From: HXMU1420-13 sp965249965
GTDB lineage: Bacteria; Bacteroidota; Rhodothermia; Balneolales; Balneolaceae
Direction of reading: 5' to 3'
NCBI GenBank assembly: GCA_965249965.1
Contig: OZ252262.1
Span: 2,170,001 to 2,234,000 of the forward strand
DNA length: 64,000 nucleotides
This document shows positions 44,253-52,990 of this stretch, in pieces. The translations under genes were made by a program, and so were the position numbers. Each line of letters opens with the position of its first letter. The stretch's first letter is position 1. The notes below the pieces were generated by a model that was not told the DNA's origin, ran no database searches, and saw nothing but the letters and a program-made list of their open reading frames with translations.

Positions 44253-44822
44253 TTAGAAAAGAATTGGAAAAATAAGATGGGTCATAATGAGTCCGCCAGC
44301 AAAGAAAGCTGCGATCGCATATAGTGAGGATACGCTTGCCATGGACAAACCCATAAAGCCATGACCGGATGTGCATCCACCAGCGTATCGAACTCCAAAC
44401 CCAACCAGAAATCCACCGACCACGACAAAAAGAAATCCAGTAATGCTTACTAGATTATCAGGACCGAATATCTGAGTTGGTAACATCCCGTTGAAATCTG
44501 TTATTCCCAGAGAAAGCAGATCAGCTTTTGTGGCTTCAGAAATATCGATAGGATTTGGGTTTTGCATGAATAATCTACTAACAAGACCTCCAAGTACTAT
44601 TCCAAAAGCAACTACAATATTCCATGCACCTGTTTTCCAATCATAATTGAAATATTCTGCTTTGGTAGGAATGAATACTGTACATAAATGCCTCATGGAT
44701 GATGACACGCCTAGCATTTTATTTCCAAAAAACAAAAGGAGAGGGATTGATAAACCCATTATTGGTCCTGAAATATACCATGGCCAGGGATCGATAATAA
44801 CAGATTGATAGAAGTCATTCAT
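44253..44822 (-). CDS. YeeE/YedE-type sulfur transporter, first half
   Basis: A 189-residue membrane protein with about five helices and the signature GVRYAGGCTSGHGFMGLSMAS, whose cysteine is the conserved transport residue of the family. Single-chain relatives such as TsuA carry both halves; here they are split into two adjacent genes, as is common in Bacteroidota. A role in thiosulfate or other reduced-sulfur uptake is inferred from the family. It overlaps the DUF2892 gene by 8 bp, so the three genes form one operon. Confidence 0.87.
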   Translation of the reverse strand: MNDFYQSVIIDPWPWYISGPIMGLSIPLLLFFGNKMLGVSSSMRHLCTVFIPTKAEYFNYDWKTGAWNIVVAFGIVLGGLVSRLFMQNPNPIDISEATKADLLSLGITDFNGMLPTQIFGPDNLVSITGFLFVVVGGFLVGFGVRYAGGCTSGHGFMGLSMASVSSLYAIAAFFAGGLIMTHLIFPILF

Positions 44823-45039
44823 GCTTATTGTGTTTAGGAATTGATGAGAAGTTGAAAAATCTGAAAACTGGGCAATTTCTTGTTATTGCCATCCAAAAAG
44901 GGATAATAGCTAATAAAGAAACCGTTACACCAAGAAGTGACTGATCAAGGCCATTCAGAGGCCAAAGTCCAACCCAAATAAGAATTACCCCGAGTATGAT
45001 TCTTAAAACCTGATCAATTCGGCCTACATTTTTGTCCAT
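44815..45039 (-). CDS. DUF2892 (YgaP-like) small membrane protein
   Basis: A 74-residue protein with the DUF2892 pattern: MDKNVGRIDQVLRIILGVIL, a second helix and a C-terminal NCPVFRFFNFSS with the conserved cysteine. In other bacteria this module is fused to rhodanese domains or encoded near sulfur-handling genes. Heading the YeeE/YedE operon fits a role in sulfur trafficking. Confidence 0.85.
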   Translation of the reverse strand: MDKNVGRIDQVLRIILGVILIWVGLWPLNGLDQSLLGVTVSLLAIIPFWMAITRNCPVFRFFNFSSIPKHNKHE

Positions 45040-45232
45040 TAACAGTTATTTACCTAAATGTAAATTAAATAAATCTATCACTGTTCAATGATCAATTTAT
45101 AAAGGTATTGTAAGAGATAACGTTAAGTAAGTCAAGCATAGCAAGCCCAAACTAATGCAAACAGCCTGTGCTGAACTGGATTCATTATCCGCTTGAGCAC
45201 TTGGTAAGTCAAAAGTTGCATTGAGTTTTAAG

Positions 45233-45252
45233 GTCCAAGCGGACGCTTGAAC
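45233..45252. repeat. REP-like palindrome of the CAAGCG-CGCTTG family
   Basis: GTCCAAGCGGACGCTTGAAC is a near-perfect palindrome that resembles 43469-43488 and 43522-43542. All three are intergenic, about 20 bp long and able to form hairpins, which fits a small REP-like family scattered in this part of the chromosome. Confidence 0.6.
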
Positions 45253-45281
45253 TAACATTCATTCAAACAGCTATAAATCAT

Positions 45282-47021
45282 CTAAATCCTACTTTGATAA
45301 GTATACAGTTCAAAGTATCGGCCCTCTTTAGCGATCAGTTCATCATGAGTACCGCGTTCCACGATTCTACCATCCTCAATAACCAAAATCTGATCGGCTT
45401 TTTTGATGGTGCTCAGTCTATGAGCAATAACGAAGGTCGTACGATCTTTCATCAGATCATCCAAACTTTTCTGAATATACGTCTCACTTTCAGTATCCAG
45501 ATTTGAGGTGGCTTCATCCAGAATGATCACTTTGGGATCAGCAAGTAAAGCCCGAGCAATGGAAATTCGCTGTTTTTGTCCACCGGAAAGTTTTACGCCT
45601 CGTTCGCCGATCACTGTTTCCAATCCATCTTCAAAACGGTCGGTAAACTCATCGACATATGCTCCTTTTACAGCAGCTTGTAGTTCTGCTTCCGTAGCAT
45701 TGGGTCTGGGAAATAGAATGTTTTCGCGGATGGTTCCTTCAAATAAGAAATCATCCTGTAAAACCACTCCCAGATGCTTTCTATAGCTCGATAGGTTTAC
45801 TTTTGAAATGTCATGACCATCAATGGTGATCAAGCCTTTTTTCGCAGTTAAAAAAGTAGCAGCCAGACTTGCAGTAGTGGATTTTCCGGAACCAGAACTT
45901 CCAACCAGCGCAGTAACAGAACCGGGAGGAGCTTTGAACGAAATCTCTTTGAGTACTTCTTTATCTTCTTCATACGCAAAAGAAACATTGTCGAACACGA
46001 TATCACCATCTACTTTGTCCAGCAAAATAGGGCGACTTTCGGTCAAATCTTCAGGATCCATTTTCATGATTTCCTCGGTTCTGTCCAGACCGGCAAATGC
46101 TTCAGTTAACTGACTTCCGATATTACTCATCTGCACGATTGGGGCGATCATAAATGCCAGTAGCGAGATAAATGAAATCAATTCCCCGGCTGTCAAATTA
46201 TCTTCAATCATATAATATCCACCCATGGCAAGAATACCGGCGCTGGCCAATCCAATCAAAAAAGTGCCTGTACTTGTTACAAAAGCCGTGGCTGTTAAGC
46301 TGGATTTCACATTTTCATATAATCGGCGGGCACCTTCTTCAAACGTGTTGTTTTCAGAAACCTCTGCATTAAACCCTTTGATGACTCGCACCCCATTCAA
46401 GGTTTCGGTCAACCGCCCGGTAACTTCCGCATTTAATTTACCTCGTTCTCTGAAAATAGGTCTGATTTTACCAAACGCTTTGAGTGCGATAAAGGCAAAC
46501 AATCCAACCGGAACCAAAGTGAAAAGTGTCATTGAGGGGCTTATCTGAATCAACAGAATTAACGCCAGAACCGAGGTCAGGCTTCCGCCGATTAACTGAA
46601 CTAGCCCCGGTCCCACAAGATTGCGAACCCCTTCTACATCACTCATTATTCGCGATACCAACGCACCGGACTTATTGTTATCAAAGAAATTGATAGGCAA
46701 AGAGAGAATTTTCTTTTGAACTTTTACTCTCAATTCTGAAATCAGAAACTGTGCTTCCACACTTAAAATTCGTGTAAGTAAAAACGAGGAGACCGCTTGT
46801 ATAATCAGCGAAATAACGATGACGATGACAATAAGTTGAAGTAACTCAAAGTCTTTATTAGGCACTGCGTCATCCAGTAAGTATTTGGTAGCAGCTGGTA
46901 GAACCAGACCTGCTGGTCTGCTAATTATGATCAGTAACAGACCAATTAAGATAGTTTTTCTTCTTGGCCAGATGATGTTCTTAACCGCCCAGCCAAAGGT
47001 GACATTTTTATTTTTGCTCAT
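45282..47021 (-). CDS. ABC exporter, fused membrane and ATPase domains
   Basis: A 579-residue half-transporter with a six-helix type I exporter domain (about 20-320) and an ATPase domain (about 335-575). Walker A is GSSGSGKSTTA, the signature is LSGGQKQRISIARAL, Walker B is VIILDEATSNLD and the switch is VIAHRLST. It should work as a homodimer exporting lipids, drugs or peptides; MsbA-like and multidrug members cannot be separated by sequence alone. The gene stands alone, with REP-like palindromes in the gap downstream. Confidence 0.93.
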   Translation of the reverse strand: MSKNKNVTFGWAVKNIIWPRRKTILIGLLLIIISRPAGLVLPAATKYLLDDAVPNKDFELLQLIVIVIVISLIIQAVSSFLLTRILSVEAQFLISELRVKVQKKILSLPINFFDNNKSGALVSRIMSDVEGVRNLVGPGLVQLIGGSLTSVLALILLIQISPSMTLFTLVPVGLFAFIALKAFGKIRPIFRERGKLNAEVTGRLTETLNGVRVIKGFNAEVSENNTFEEGARRLYENVKSSLTATAFVTSTGTFLIGLASAGILAMGGYYMIEDNLTAGELISFISLLAFMIAPIVQMSNIGSQLTEAFAGLDRTEEIMKMDPEDLTESRPILLDKVDGDIVFDNVSFAYEEDKEVLKEISFKAPPGSVTALVGSSGSGKSTTASLAATFLTAKKGLITIDGHDISKVNLSSYRKHLGVVLQDDFLFEGTIRENILFPRPNATEAELQAAVKGAYVDEFTDRFEDGLETVIGERGVKLSGGQKQRISIARALLADPKVIILDEATSNLDTESETYIQKSLDDLMKDRTTFVIAHRLSTIKKADQILVIEDGRIVERGTHDELIAKEGRYFELYTYQSRI

Positions 47022-47210
47022 GATCGTGTTCTAACGATAATTGTACCCAAAATTGGAGTCAGTCAAATAGGCAGTTCATAATTAATCAAAAGGTAGGAAA
47101 TCAAGTTTTTGATAAGAAGTTCGAGTTAAACTGTAATGGGTGCGAAATTCCCTTGGATGTCCCGTAACGGAACTACGAAACTAGTTCAACTTCAGCAAAC
47201 GAAAAGATTT

Positions 47211-47417
47211 TCAACAGCAGCTATTACCGTTTTGGATAGGTGGGCAGGGAACGTTACCATAGCTGCAAAATACACAGCAGTCACCTTGTTTAGGCTTTAG
47301 ATCTGTCTCACACTGCTCACATTTATAGAAAAACTGACAGGAGTCTGTGGCCATGGTTTCTTCTTTTTTAAACCCACATTCTGGACAGGTAATAACGGAT
47401 TGTAATACAGTAGTCAT
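47211..47417 (-). CDS. GDCCVxC-type small metal-binding protein
   Basis: A 68-residue cysteine-rich protein: CPECGF near the start, a second pair CEQCE, then GDCCVFCSYGNVPCPP and a terminal SCC. The GDCCVxC signature defines a family of putative heavy-metal-associated small proteins. Function is not established; the cysteine pairs imply zinc or other thiophilic metal binding. It lies 23 bp after mscL on the same strand. Confidence 0.85.
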   Translation of the reverse strand: MTTVLQSVITCPECGFKKEETMATDSCQFFYKCEQCETDLKPKQGDCCVFCSYGNVPCPPIQNGNSCC

Positions 47418-47440
47418 TTGAAAGAAGATGGAGCTTTTGG

Positions 47441-47878
47441 TTAGTCTTTATTTTTTATGATTTCATTTTGCTGACTGATCAGGTGTTTTAACTCACTCAA
47501 AAGCTCGATGTCTTTTGGGGTTGAAATGGCTTTATTGGTGATATCTTCTGCTTTTTTTCGAAGACTATTCATCAATTTTACTACTATAAAAACAGTGATG
47601 CCAATAATCAGGAAATCCAGAGATGCTTCGATAAATTTACCATAACCAATAGCAATTTCTGAGGTTTGTGATTCTGCAGAAACTATTGCTTCTTTCAATA
47701 CGATCTTTTTATCCGCAAAGTTAATCCCGCCGGTTAGAAGGGAGAGAGGAGGCATAATAATATCCTTCACAAATACATCCACAACTTTGTTGAAAGAGGC
47801 ACCGATTATCACCCCAATGGCGATGTCGATCATGTTGCCTTTAACTGCAAATTCCTTGAATTCCTTTAAAAATTTCAT
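47441..47878 (-). CDS. mscL: large-conductance mechanosensitive channel MscL
   Basis: A 145-residue protein with the MscL start MKFLKEFKEFAVKGN, the pore-lining first helix MIDIAIGVIIGASFNKVV, a periplasmic loop, a second helix (LDFLIIGITVFIVVKLMN) and a charged C-terminal helix. It forms a pentameric inner-membrane channel that opens under hypo-osmotic shock. It sits among small genes of mixed function, with 23 bp to phnA upstream. Confidence 0.96.
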   Translation of the reverse strand: MKFLKEFKEFAVKGNMIDIAIGVIIGASFNKVVDVFVKDIIMPPLSLLTGGINFADKKIVLKEAIVSAESQTSEIAIGYGKFIEASLDFLIIGITVFIVVKLMNSLRKKAEDITNKAISTPKDIELLSELKHLISQQNEIIKNKD

Positions 47879-47901
47879 GATTCTTCTAAACTTTTTTTCT
47901 A

Positions 47902-48231
47902 TTAAACCTTCTTTACATACTCAGATTTTAAGCCCATCGAGCCAAACCCATCCACTTTACAATCGATATTATGATCTCCATCCGCTAGCCGGATATTCTT
48001 AACTTTTGTTCCTGCTTTAATTGGTTTTGGAGCTCCTTTCACTGGTAAATCTTTGATCACAATCACCGAGTCTCCATCATTTAAACGATTTCCATTTGCA
48101 TCCAGGATTATATTCTCGGAATCATTTTCTTCATTTTTAGGATTCCACTCATGGCCGCATTCCGGACAAGCATAAATAAAATCACTCATTGGATATCCAA
48201 ACTCAGATTTACATTCAGGACATTTTTTCAT
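47902..48231 (-). CDS. phnA: PhnA/YjdM zinc-ribbon protein
   Basis: A 109-residue protein with an N-terminal zinc ribbon (Cys4, Cys7, Cys22, Cys25) and the PhnA domain with LNDGDSVIVIKDLPVKG and a C-terminal GSMGLKSEYVKKV. Historically named for alkylphosphonate uptake; its true role is unclear and it is not phosphonoacetate hydrolase. Full length for the family. Confidence 0.93.
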   Translation of the reverse strand: MKKCPECKSEFGYPMSDFIYACPECGHEWNPKNEENDSENIILDANGNRLNDGDSVIVIKDLPVKGAPKPIKAGTKVKNIRLADGDHNIDCKVDGFGSMGLKSEYVKKV

Positions 48232-48249
48232 TCAGCAAACCACGATATT

Positions 48250-48615
48250 TTATTTTTGAATTATCTGAAAGTGAGCCCATCGAATTACCTGAAACTCATT
48301 GTGTTCAAATCGGGAGGACTCTGTTTTGTTGAAAATAAGCTCAATATTCCCCGAATCACGTTCATAAAATACGAGCCAGGGGGAGGTCATGGAATCTGTT
48401 ATTTCAATGGACTCCGAGACTAATTCTGTTGAATCTGTGAAGTCCCCCTCTAATTCTATGCGGTAGGAGTTGGGGAATTTCGAATACTTCTCCAGATGGA
48501 AATTTCGAATGTTGGGTAAATAGTCAACCAGCAAGGCAGCCAGTTTTTCGGCTTTTTGAACTCTCTTTTGATTTTCAGTGACTATACCGAGATTAAACTT
48601 CTTTTTAGCGCTCAT
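48250..48615 (-). CDS. hypothetical protein
   Basis: A 121-residue soluble protein without signal peptide or membrane segment. It begins with a basic stretch (MSAKKKFNLGIVTENQKRVQK) followed by mixed alpha/beta sequence (SYRIELEGDF, WLVFYERDSGNIELIF). I do not recognise a family. Its start overlaps the membrane protein gene upstream by 11 bp, implying coupled translation and a shared function. Confidence 0.65.
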   Translation of the reverse strand: MSAKKKFNLGIVTENQKRVQKAEKLAALLVDYLPNIRNFHLEKYSKFPNSYRIELEGDFTDSTELVSESIEITDSMTSPWLVFYERDSGNIELIFNKTESSRFEHNEFQVIRWAHFQIIQK

Positions 48616-49186
48616 TTGATTGCGTGATTACATTAATTCTTTTTTGGATGGACCATACACCAATTGGATAAAACCAAAGCAGCATAAAGTCTCCTATAAA
48701 ATCACCGAACTTAACTTTTTGTTTTAATTCGCACGTTTTAAGTGTTTTGGCAGAAAAATAAAGCACATATAAAATACATCCCATCGAGGTGAAGTGAGCC
48801 GGAACTACAAACAGTAAGCTTTCTTCTCCGAGAATAGTGAAGCCCGGAAAGATGGGTACGAAGGAAATCACAAATAACATTATATAGATGATCGGAATCC
48901 AAAAGGCCAATTTCACCGGCATGATTTCTTCTTTGAGATGTTCATCTAAATAATCCTGCAGACCAATTGAAATCGACCAAAACCAGGTGAAAATTCCAGC
49001 CATGCAGACTAAGGTTACTACCGGGATGAACAGCAAAAACAGACCGGCCAGATCAAAGGATGGATTGCCTGAATACGAATAATACAACGACATCGAGATT
49101 AGAAAATCCAGCTGAATGATAATTGGGAGCCCAAATGTGATGAAGAAAATGGTTCCACTTTTCGCCCTGTGTATTCGATCGATCAT
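48605..49186 (-). CDS. hypothetical membrane protein with five or six helices
   Basis: A 193-residue membrane protein with a short basic N-terminus (MIDRIHRAKSG) and five to six hydrophobic helices, ending in a positively charged tail (SIQKRINVITQSNER). No known motif. The end overlaps the following hypothetical gene by 11 bp. It lies 24 bp downstream of a TM2-domain gene on the same strand, so these small genes may be one transcript. Confidence 0.68.
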   Translation of the reverse strand: MIDRIHRAKSGTIFFITFGLPIIIQLDFLISMSLYYSYSGNPSFDLAGLFLLFIPVVTLVCMAGIFTWFWSISIGLQDYLDEHLKEEIMPVKLAFWIPIIYIMLFVISFVPIFPGFTILGEESLLFVVPAHFTSMGCILYVLYFSAKTLKTCELKQKVKFGDFIGDFMLLWFYPIGVWSIQKRINVITQSNER

Positions 49187-49210
49187 AAATTTATTGGATG
49201 AAAAATGAAC

Positions 49211-49423
49211 CTAGTTCTTGATGTAGTATCCGTTTGCATCTTTGAAATTGCCTATAACAATCATAATAAAATCGATGAGGGTCCAGATTCCGAGCCCACC
49301 TAATGTAACCAGCATCAAAATTCCGGTTCCTACTTTGCCCGCATAAAATCGATGTACACCCAAGCTTCCTAAAAAGAAGCATAACAGAATCATCGCTACA
49401 TAATTCTTATCACTTTTACCCAT
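49211..49423 (-). CDS. TM2 domain-containing protein
   Basis: A 70-residue protein with two membrane helices and the TM2 signature: VAMILLCFFLGSLGVHRFYAGK followed by GLGIWTLIDFIMIVIG. The domain is widespread and of unknown biochemical function. The alternative overlapping frame at 49191-49382 is a shadow. Confidence 0.9.
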   Translation of the reverse strand: MGKSDKNYVAMILLCFFLGSLGVHRFYAGKVGTGILMLVTLGGLGIWTLIDFIMIVIGNFKDANGYYIKN

Positions 49424-49517
49424 TGTTTCCCGTTTTTTTTGATTTTAGAATTCACTGAATATATAGCTCTGAGTTAACATTACCATTCTGTAAATATTAA
49501 TTGATAGCACTTTTCAG

Positions 49518-50996
49518 CTAATATTTTATATAGCGTCGTATCCGTTCCTCATCTTCCGGCGGAGTAGCCAGACTTACTCCAATTAAGAGAATGAGATTTA
49601 CAACAAGTCCATAAATTCCTTCGTGCATCGGAAAAGGCTTGAATTCCGGATTGTAGAGGAAAAACAAGGTGACTAAAATCCCACCTATCATGCCTGCCAA
49701 TGCGCCTTTCCCATTTGCACGTGGCCAATAAAAAAGTGCGAACATTAGTGGGAATAATTGAGCAATTCCGCCATAGGCTCCTAGCAGGAGGGAGACGATA
49801 TCTGTTTCTGCAAACACGGCAAAATAATAAGCGACCAGTGAAATAATAACCACGGCAATCCGAATAAGTAATCGTTCGTGATCGCCGGACTTCAACCAAG
49901 CGTTAATTGACGGAATTTTAGTTACCCCATCACGAACGGCAACCGAAGCTGCTGCGTGTACGATGGCATCTCCGGAACTCATGGATGCAGCAAGAGTCCC
50001 CGCGCAAACGAGACCAATTAAAACTACCGGTAAATCCATGTTCAACAACACATGTGGGAGGATGGAATCAGTCGGAGTTACTCCCGGAAATGAAAGCACC
50101 GCTGAAAATCCTATAATCAAAATCGGGACAAGGAAAATTTGAAAAGTTGGATATAAAACGACCGTGAGTTTAATAGTGCGATCACTTTTTGCAGCGAAAG
50201 CTTTCATAAAAAAATGAGGCCACATCGAAAATCCCAGGGCGGAAACGATCACAGCAGAACTGAATCCCCACCAATCCCAGGGCTCGCCAGTGGCTGTTCT
50301 ACCGGGAGCTTTCAATGCATCCGCAAATTCGGATTGCAGGATTTCGGTAAACATCGGACCAATGCCCCCATACATTTTTTGGGGGAGATAAATCCCCAAA
50401 AACCAGGCAATGATCAACATGAAAATGCCCTGAAAGGTGTTCGTCCAACCAACGCCCATCACTCCACTAAAAAAAACGTACACCAACACCACGAAATAGG
50501 CGATGGCAGCTCCCAGCCAGATAGGAATAGCACCTTCGCTGATCGTATTCAAAACGATGCCGGCGCCTTTCATTTGAAGAGTGAGGTATGGAATCAATAC
50601 CACCACTGTTAAGATGGCTAGAATTCCGGAAAGTAATTTAGAATTGTACCGATCTTCGAGGAGCTCGGCTTGGGTAACGAAGCCATATTTTTCGCCCAAT
50701 GCCCGGGCTTTTGGTCCAAAAAAGTAAAACGGAACCATCCCAACCGCACCATAAGCGATGATGTACAAGGCAGCAACGCCCCGCGAATACGCCCAGCCCG
50801 GTCCTCCCAAAAAGGCAAAACTAGAAAAGATGGAGGCACCCAATACAAAATAGAGGATGAACACATTCATCGAGCGATCGCCGGCAACATAACCTGTAGT
50901 GCTGTGACTCACTTTCAATCCCGGGAGAATTCCCATCACCAACGTGATGAGTAAATAGAGTCCACAAATTCCGAGGATGATCATCCAGCTTTCCAT
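49518..50996 (-). CDS. sodium:solute symporter family protein
   Basis: A 492-residue transporter with about 13 hydrophobic helices and SSS-family segments: STTGYVAGDRSMNVF, the early unwound helix ASIFSSFAFLGGPGWAYSRG, and GTLAASMSSGDAIVHAAAS in the helix-8 region. It couples Na+ entry to uptake of an organic solute; the substrate (organic acid, amino acid or sugar) cannot be told. Its ATG overlaps the stop of the small DUF3311-like gene by 1 bp, a common pairing for this transporter subgroup. Confidence 0.92.
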   Translation of the reverse strand: MESWMIILGICGLYLLITLVMGILPGLKVSHSTTGYVAGDRSMNVFILYFVLGASIFSSFAFLGGPGWAYSRGVAALYIIAYGAVGMVPFYFFGPKARALGEKYGFVTQAELLEDRYNSKLLSGILAILTVVVLIPYLTLQMKGAGIVLNTISEGAIPIWLGAAIAYFVVLVYVFFSGVMGVGWTNTFQGIFMLIIAWFLGIYLPQKMYGGIGPMFTEILQSEFADALKAPGRTATGEPWDWWGFSSAVIVSALGFSMWPHFFMKAFAAKSDRTIKLTVVLYPTFQIFLVPILIIGFSAVLSFPGVTPTDSILPHVLLNMDLPVVLIGLVCAGTLAASMSSGDAIVHAAASVAVRDGVTKIPSINAWLKSGDHERLLIRIAVVIISLVAYYFAVFAETDIVSLLLGAYGGIAQLFPLMFALFYWPRANGKGALAGMIGGILVTLFFLYNPEFKPFPMHEGIYGLVVNLILLIGVSLATPPEDEERIRRYIKY

Positions 50997-51259
50997 CAGG
51001 ACTCCGTCTCCTTCTGTTCGTTAAGGAAAAACCAGAGCAAGGTGCTGAACGAACATATCACCATAAAAATGACCCACGCAAACGAAAGGGGAAATCCTAA
51101 AATTAAGGGAGTAGATGATCCAAATAGCGGATAAATCGGCCAGATCAAGGAAAGCTGCACCATCACAAGAATGGCGACTAAGATAAAAGAACGCTTTCTT
51201 TTCTTCGGATTTTGCTCAGAAAATACGAGCCGATTCGGGATGTTGTGCTTTGATTCCAT
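50996..51259 (-). CDS. DUF3311-like small membrane partner of the symporter
   Basis: An 87-residue protein with two hydrophobic helices (about 26-42 and 54-77), a basic N-terminus and FPLSFAWVIFMVICS in the second helix, which fits small DUF3311-like proteins encoded before sodium:solute symporters. It overlaps the symporter gene by one base, so it probably forms a complex with it or aids its assembly. The family assignment is moderate. Confidence 0.7.
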   Translation of the reverse strand: MESKHNIPNRLVFSEQNPKKRKRSFILVAILVMVQLSLIWPIYPLFGSSTPLILGFPLSFAWVIFMVICSFSTLLWFFLNEQKETES

Positions 51260-51352
51260 TCGGCTGCAAATCTAACAATTCACAGCCTAAGGCAAAATTA
51301 CTTATTTACTCGCGTGTACACTTTACTCACAATTTTCCATTCACCTTCGATT

Positions 51353-52924
51353 TTAAGAAGAAGCCATTACCTGTTCAAAAGTTAATACAATGAATTCGGC
51401 TGGTCGAACGACTGCAACCTTAACGGTTACATTCATTAATTCACCCTGGATGTCTTGAGCAGTCATAGTTGAACCTAATCCTACGTCCACTGAAAAAGCA
51501 TCAGTTGGTGTTGCACCCATTAAACCACCTTGCTTCCAAACTTCAGTTAGAAAACTGCTAATCATTGATTTTACAGCTACCCAAGTATTCTTAGTATTTG
51601 GTTCAAACACAAATGCACGAGCAGCTAGCTTGCATGATTGTTCAATAAAAGTCAGTGTTCTTCTTACAGAAATATATTGCCAGTCCAGACTGTTTCCATC
51701 TAGGGTTCTGGCGCCCCAAATAAGTATTCCTTGTCCAGTAAAATGTCTGATTGCATTAATGGATTTGCCGGAGAGAGCATCCACATTTAAGCTTTCTTGC
51801 TGAGTTGCTGAAATATTGATTGGAAGAGAAACTGAGCTTGCAACTGAACAGTTTGCTGGAGCTTGCCAGGGACCAATTTGATTGTCAGTTGTGGTAATTA
51901 CACCTGCAATAGCTCCGCTTGCAGGTAGTATATTGGCATCTTCCAGTACCTTTTTTATAATTGTGCTATAAGATTTACTCACTATCATCAATGAATTATT
52001 ATTCTGAGTGACAGTAAGTGAGTTGCCTTTTTTAATACCCTCCAAAATTGTTGTTAGTTGCGAGCTTGGATCATTCTCTGGATTAATGATTGCTGAGAAC
52101 TGTTCAATGTCACCGGCAAAAAGATTTGTATAATCTAAATCGCCCGACTGTATGATCGTTGTCCCAATAAAAGGGTAGTAGGCTGCGCCAAACTTGAGTC
52201 CGTTTGAACCGGTATTGTTCCTGAAAGTCTCAATGTCGTTGGTATATAGAATAGGGTCTGGTCGCTTTCCGCCTATAATATCGAAAATGCTGATAGCCGT
52301 CTTCATTTCTGAATTCTGAAGTAACATTGCCTGCATCAACATTTCATTGTTCTGAACAGAAAGCAAAGTAGCCTCGGGGACAATGTACATGGTTGGTTCG
52401 TCTTCGTTCTTTAACAATTCTAAACCACCGAGTAATTCATCCAGCCTTACATTTGTGTTGACCAACGGTTCGCCGACTCCATGAGGTTTACCTGATGGGT
52501 CACCATAAGACCCAACTGAAACGATATAAGCATCACCACCGCCATTTTCATAAAAAAGCTGAATGCTGTTATAGAGATAGTAAATCGTATTTGGGTCAGG
52601 AAGAATACTGTAGTACTCTGAATTTATCATTACATAAGCACACTTTTCCGGTTTTGAATCCTGCTTTACCAGATAATATTGGGGGCTATATTGTTTAGCA
52701 GTATCTGCAGGTGGAGCTAGATCGGGAAAGCAATAAATCGCCTTAAACTCAGCAAATGATGTAATCTTTTGTGGTTTATTTAAATAGGATGATCCTTCAT
52801 AAGAAGCCTGCGGAGTATAACCAATAAAAGCTGGCACTGCAGTGGCGACAGGTACCACTGTATTTGAAAAAGCATTCACCTCATTTATGTAAACTCCTGG
52901 GGTCTTAATATTCAAATCATTCAT
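51353..52924 (-). CDS. phage-type contractile tail sheath protein, orphan
   Basis: A 523-residue protein with the tail sheath N-terminus (TPGVYINEVNAFSNTVVPVATAVPAFIGYT in parts) and C-terminal sheath core (ISVRRTLTFIEQSCKLAARAFVFEPN, a central LTEVWKQGGLMG, and VTVKVAVVRPAEFIVLTFEQ). Sheaths of this kind contract to drive phage tails, R-tailocins, type VI-like or extracellular injection systems. It looks full length and intact, but no tube, baseplate, spike or AAA+ ATPase gene lies within the window. It is either the edge of a dispersed system, a remnant, or a repurposed surface protein. Confidence 0.9.
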   Translation of the reverse strand: MNDLNIKTPGVYINEVNAFSNTVVPVATAVPAFIGYTPQASYEGSSYLNKPQKITSFAEFKAIYCFPDLAPPADTAKQYSPQYYLVKQDSKPEKCAYVMINSEYYSILPDPNTIYYLYNSIQLFYENGGGDAYIVSVGSYGDPSGKPHGVGEPLVNTNVRLDELLGGLELLKNEDEPTMYIVPEATLLSVQNNEMLMQAMLLQNSEMKTAISIFDIIGGKRPDPILYTNDIETFRNNTGSNGLKFGAAYYPFIGTTIIQSGDLDYTNLFAGDIEQFSAIINPENDPSSQLTTILEGIKKGNSLTVTQNNNSLMIVSKSYSTIIKKVLEDANILPASGAIAGVITTTDNQIGPWQAPANCSVASSVSLPINISATQQESLNVDALSGKSINAIRHFTGQGILIWGARTLDGNSLDWQYISVRRTLTFIEQSCKLAARAFVFEPNTKNTWVAVKSMISSFLTEVWKQGGLMGATPTDAFSVDVGLGSTMTAQDIQGELMNVTVKVAVVRPAEFIVLTFEQVMASS

Positions 52925-52990
52925 AGTTCATTATTTATTGGTGTCTCTCAGGCAATCAAAATGATATATGAAGTTATAAGGCATTTATTT

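Noticed and set aside
44242..44376. Upstream extension of the second YeeE/YedE half from the ATG at 44376
   Set aside because: The extra 45 residues overlap the first-half gene, are not hydrophobic in the family pattern, and the internal ATG at 44241 begins exactly where family similarity starts.
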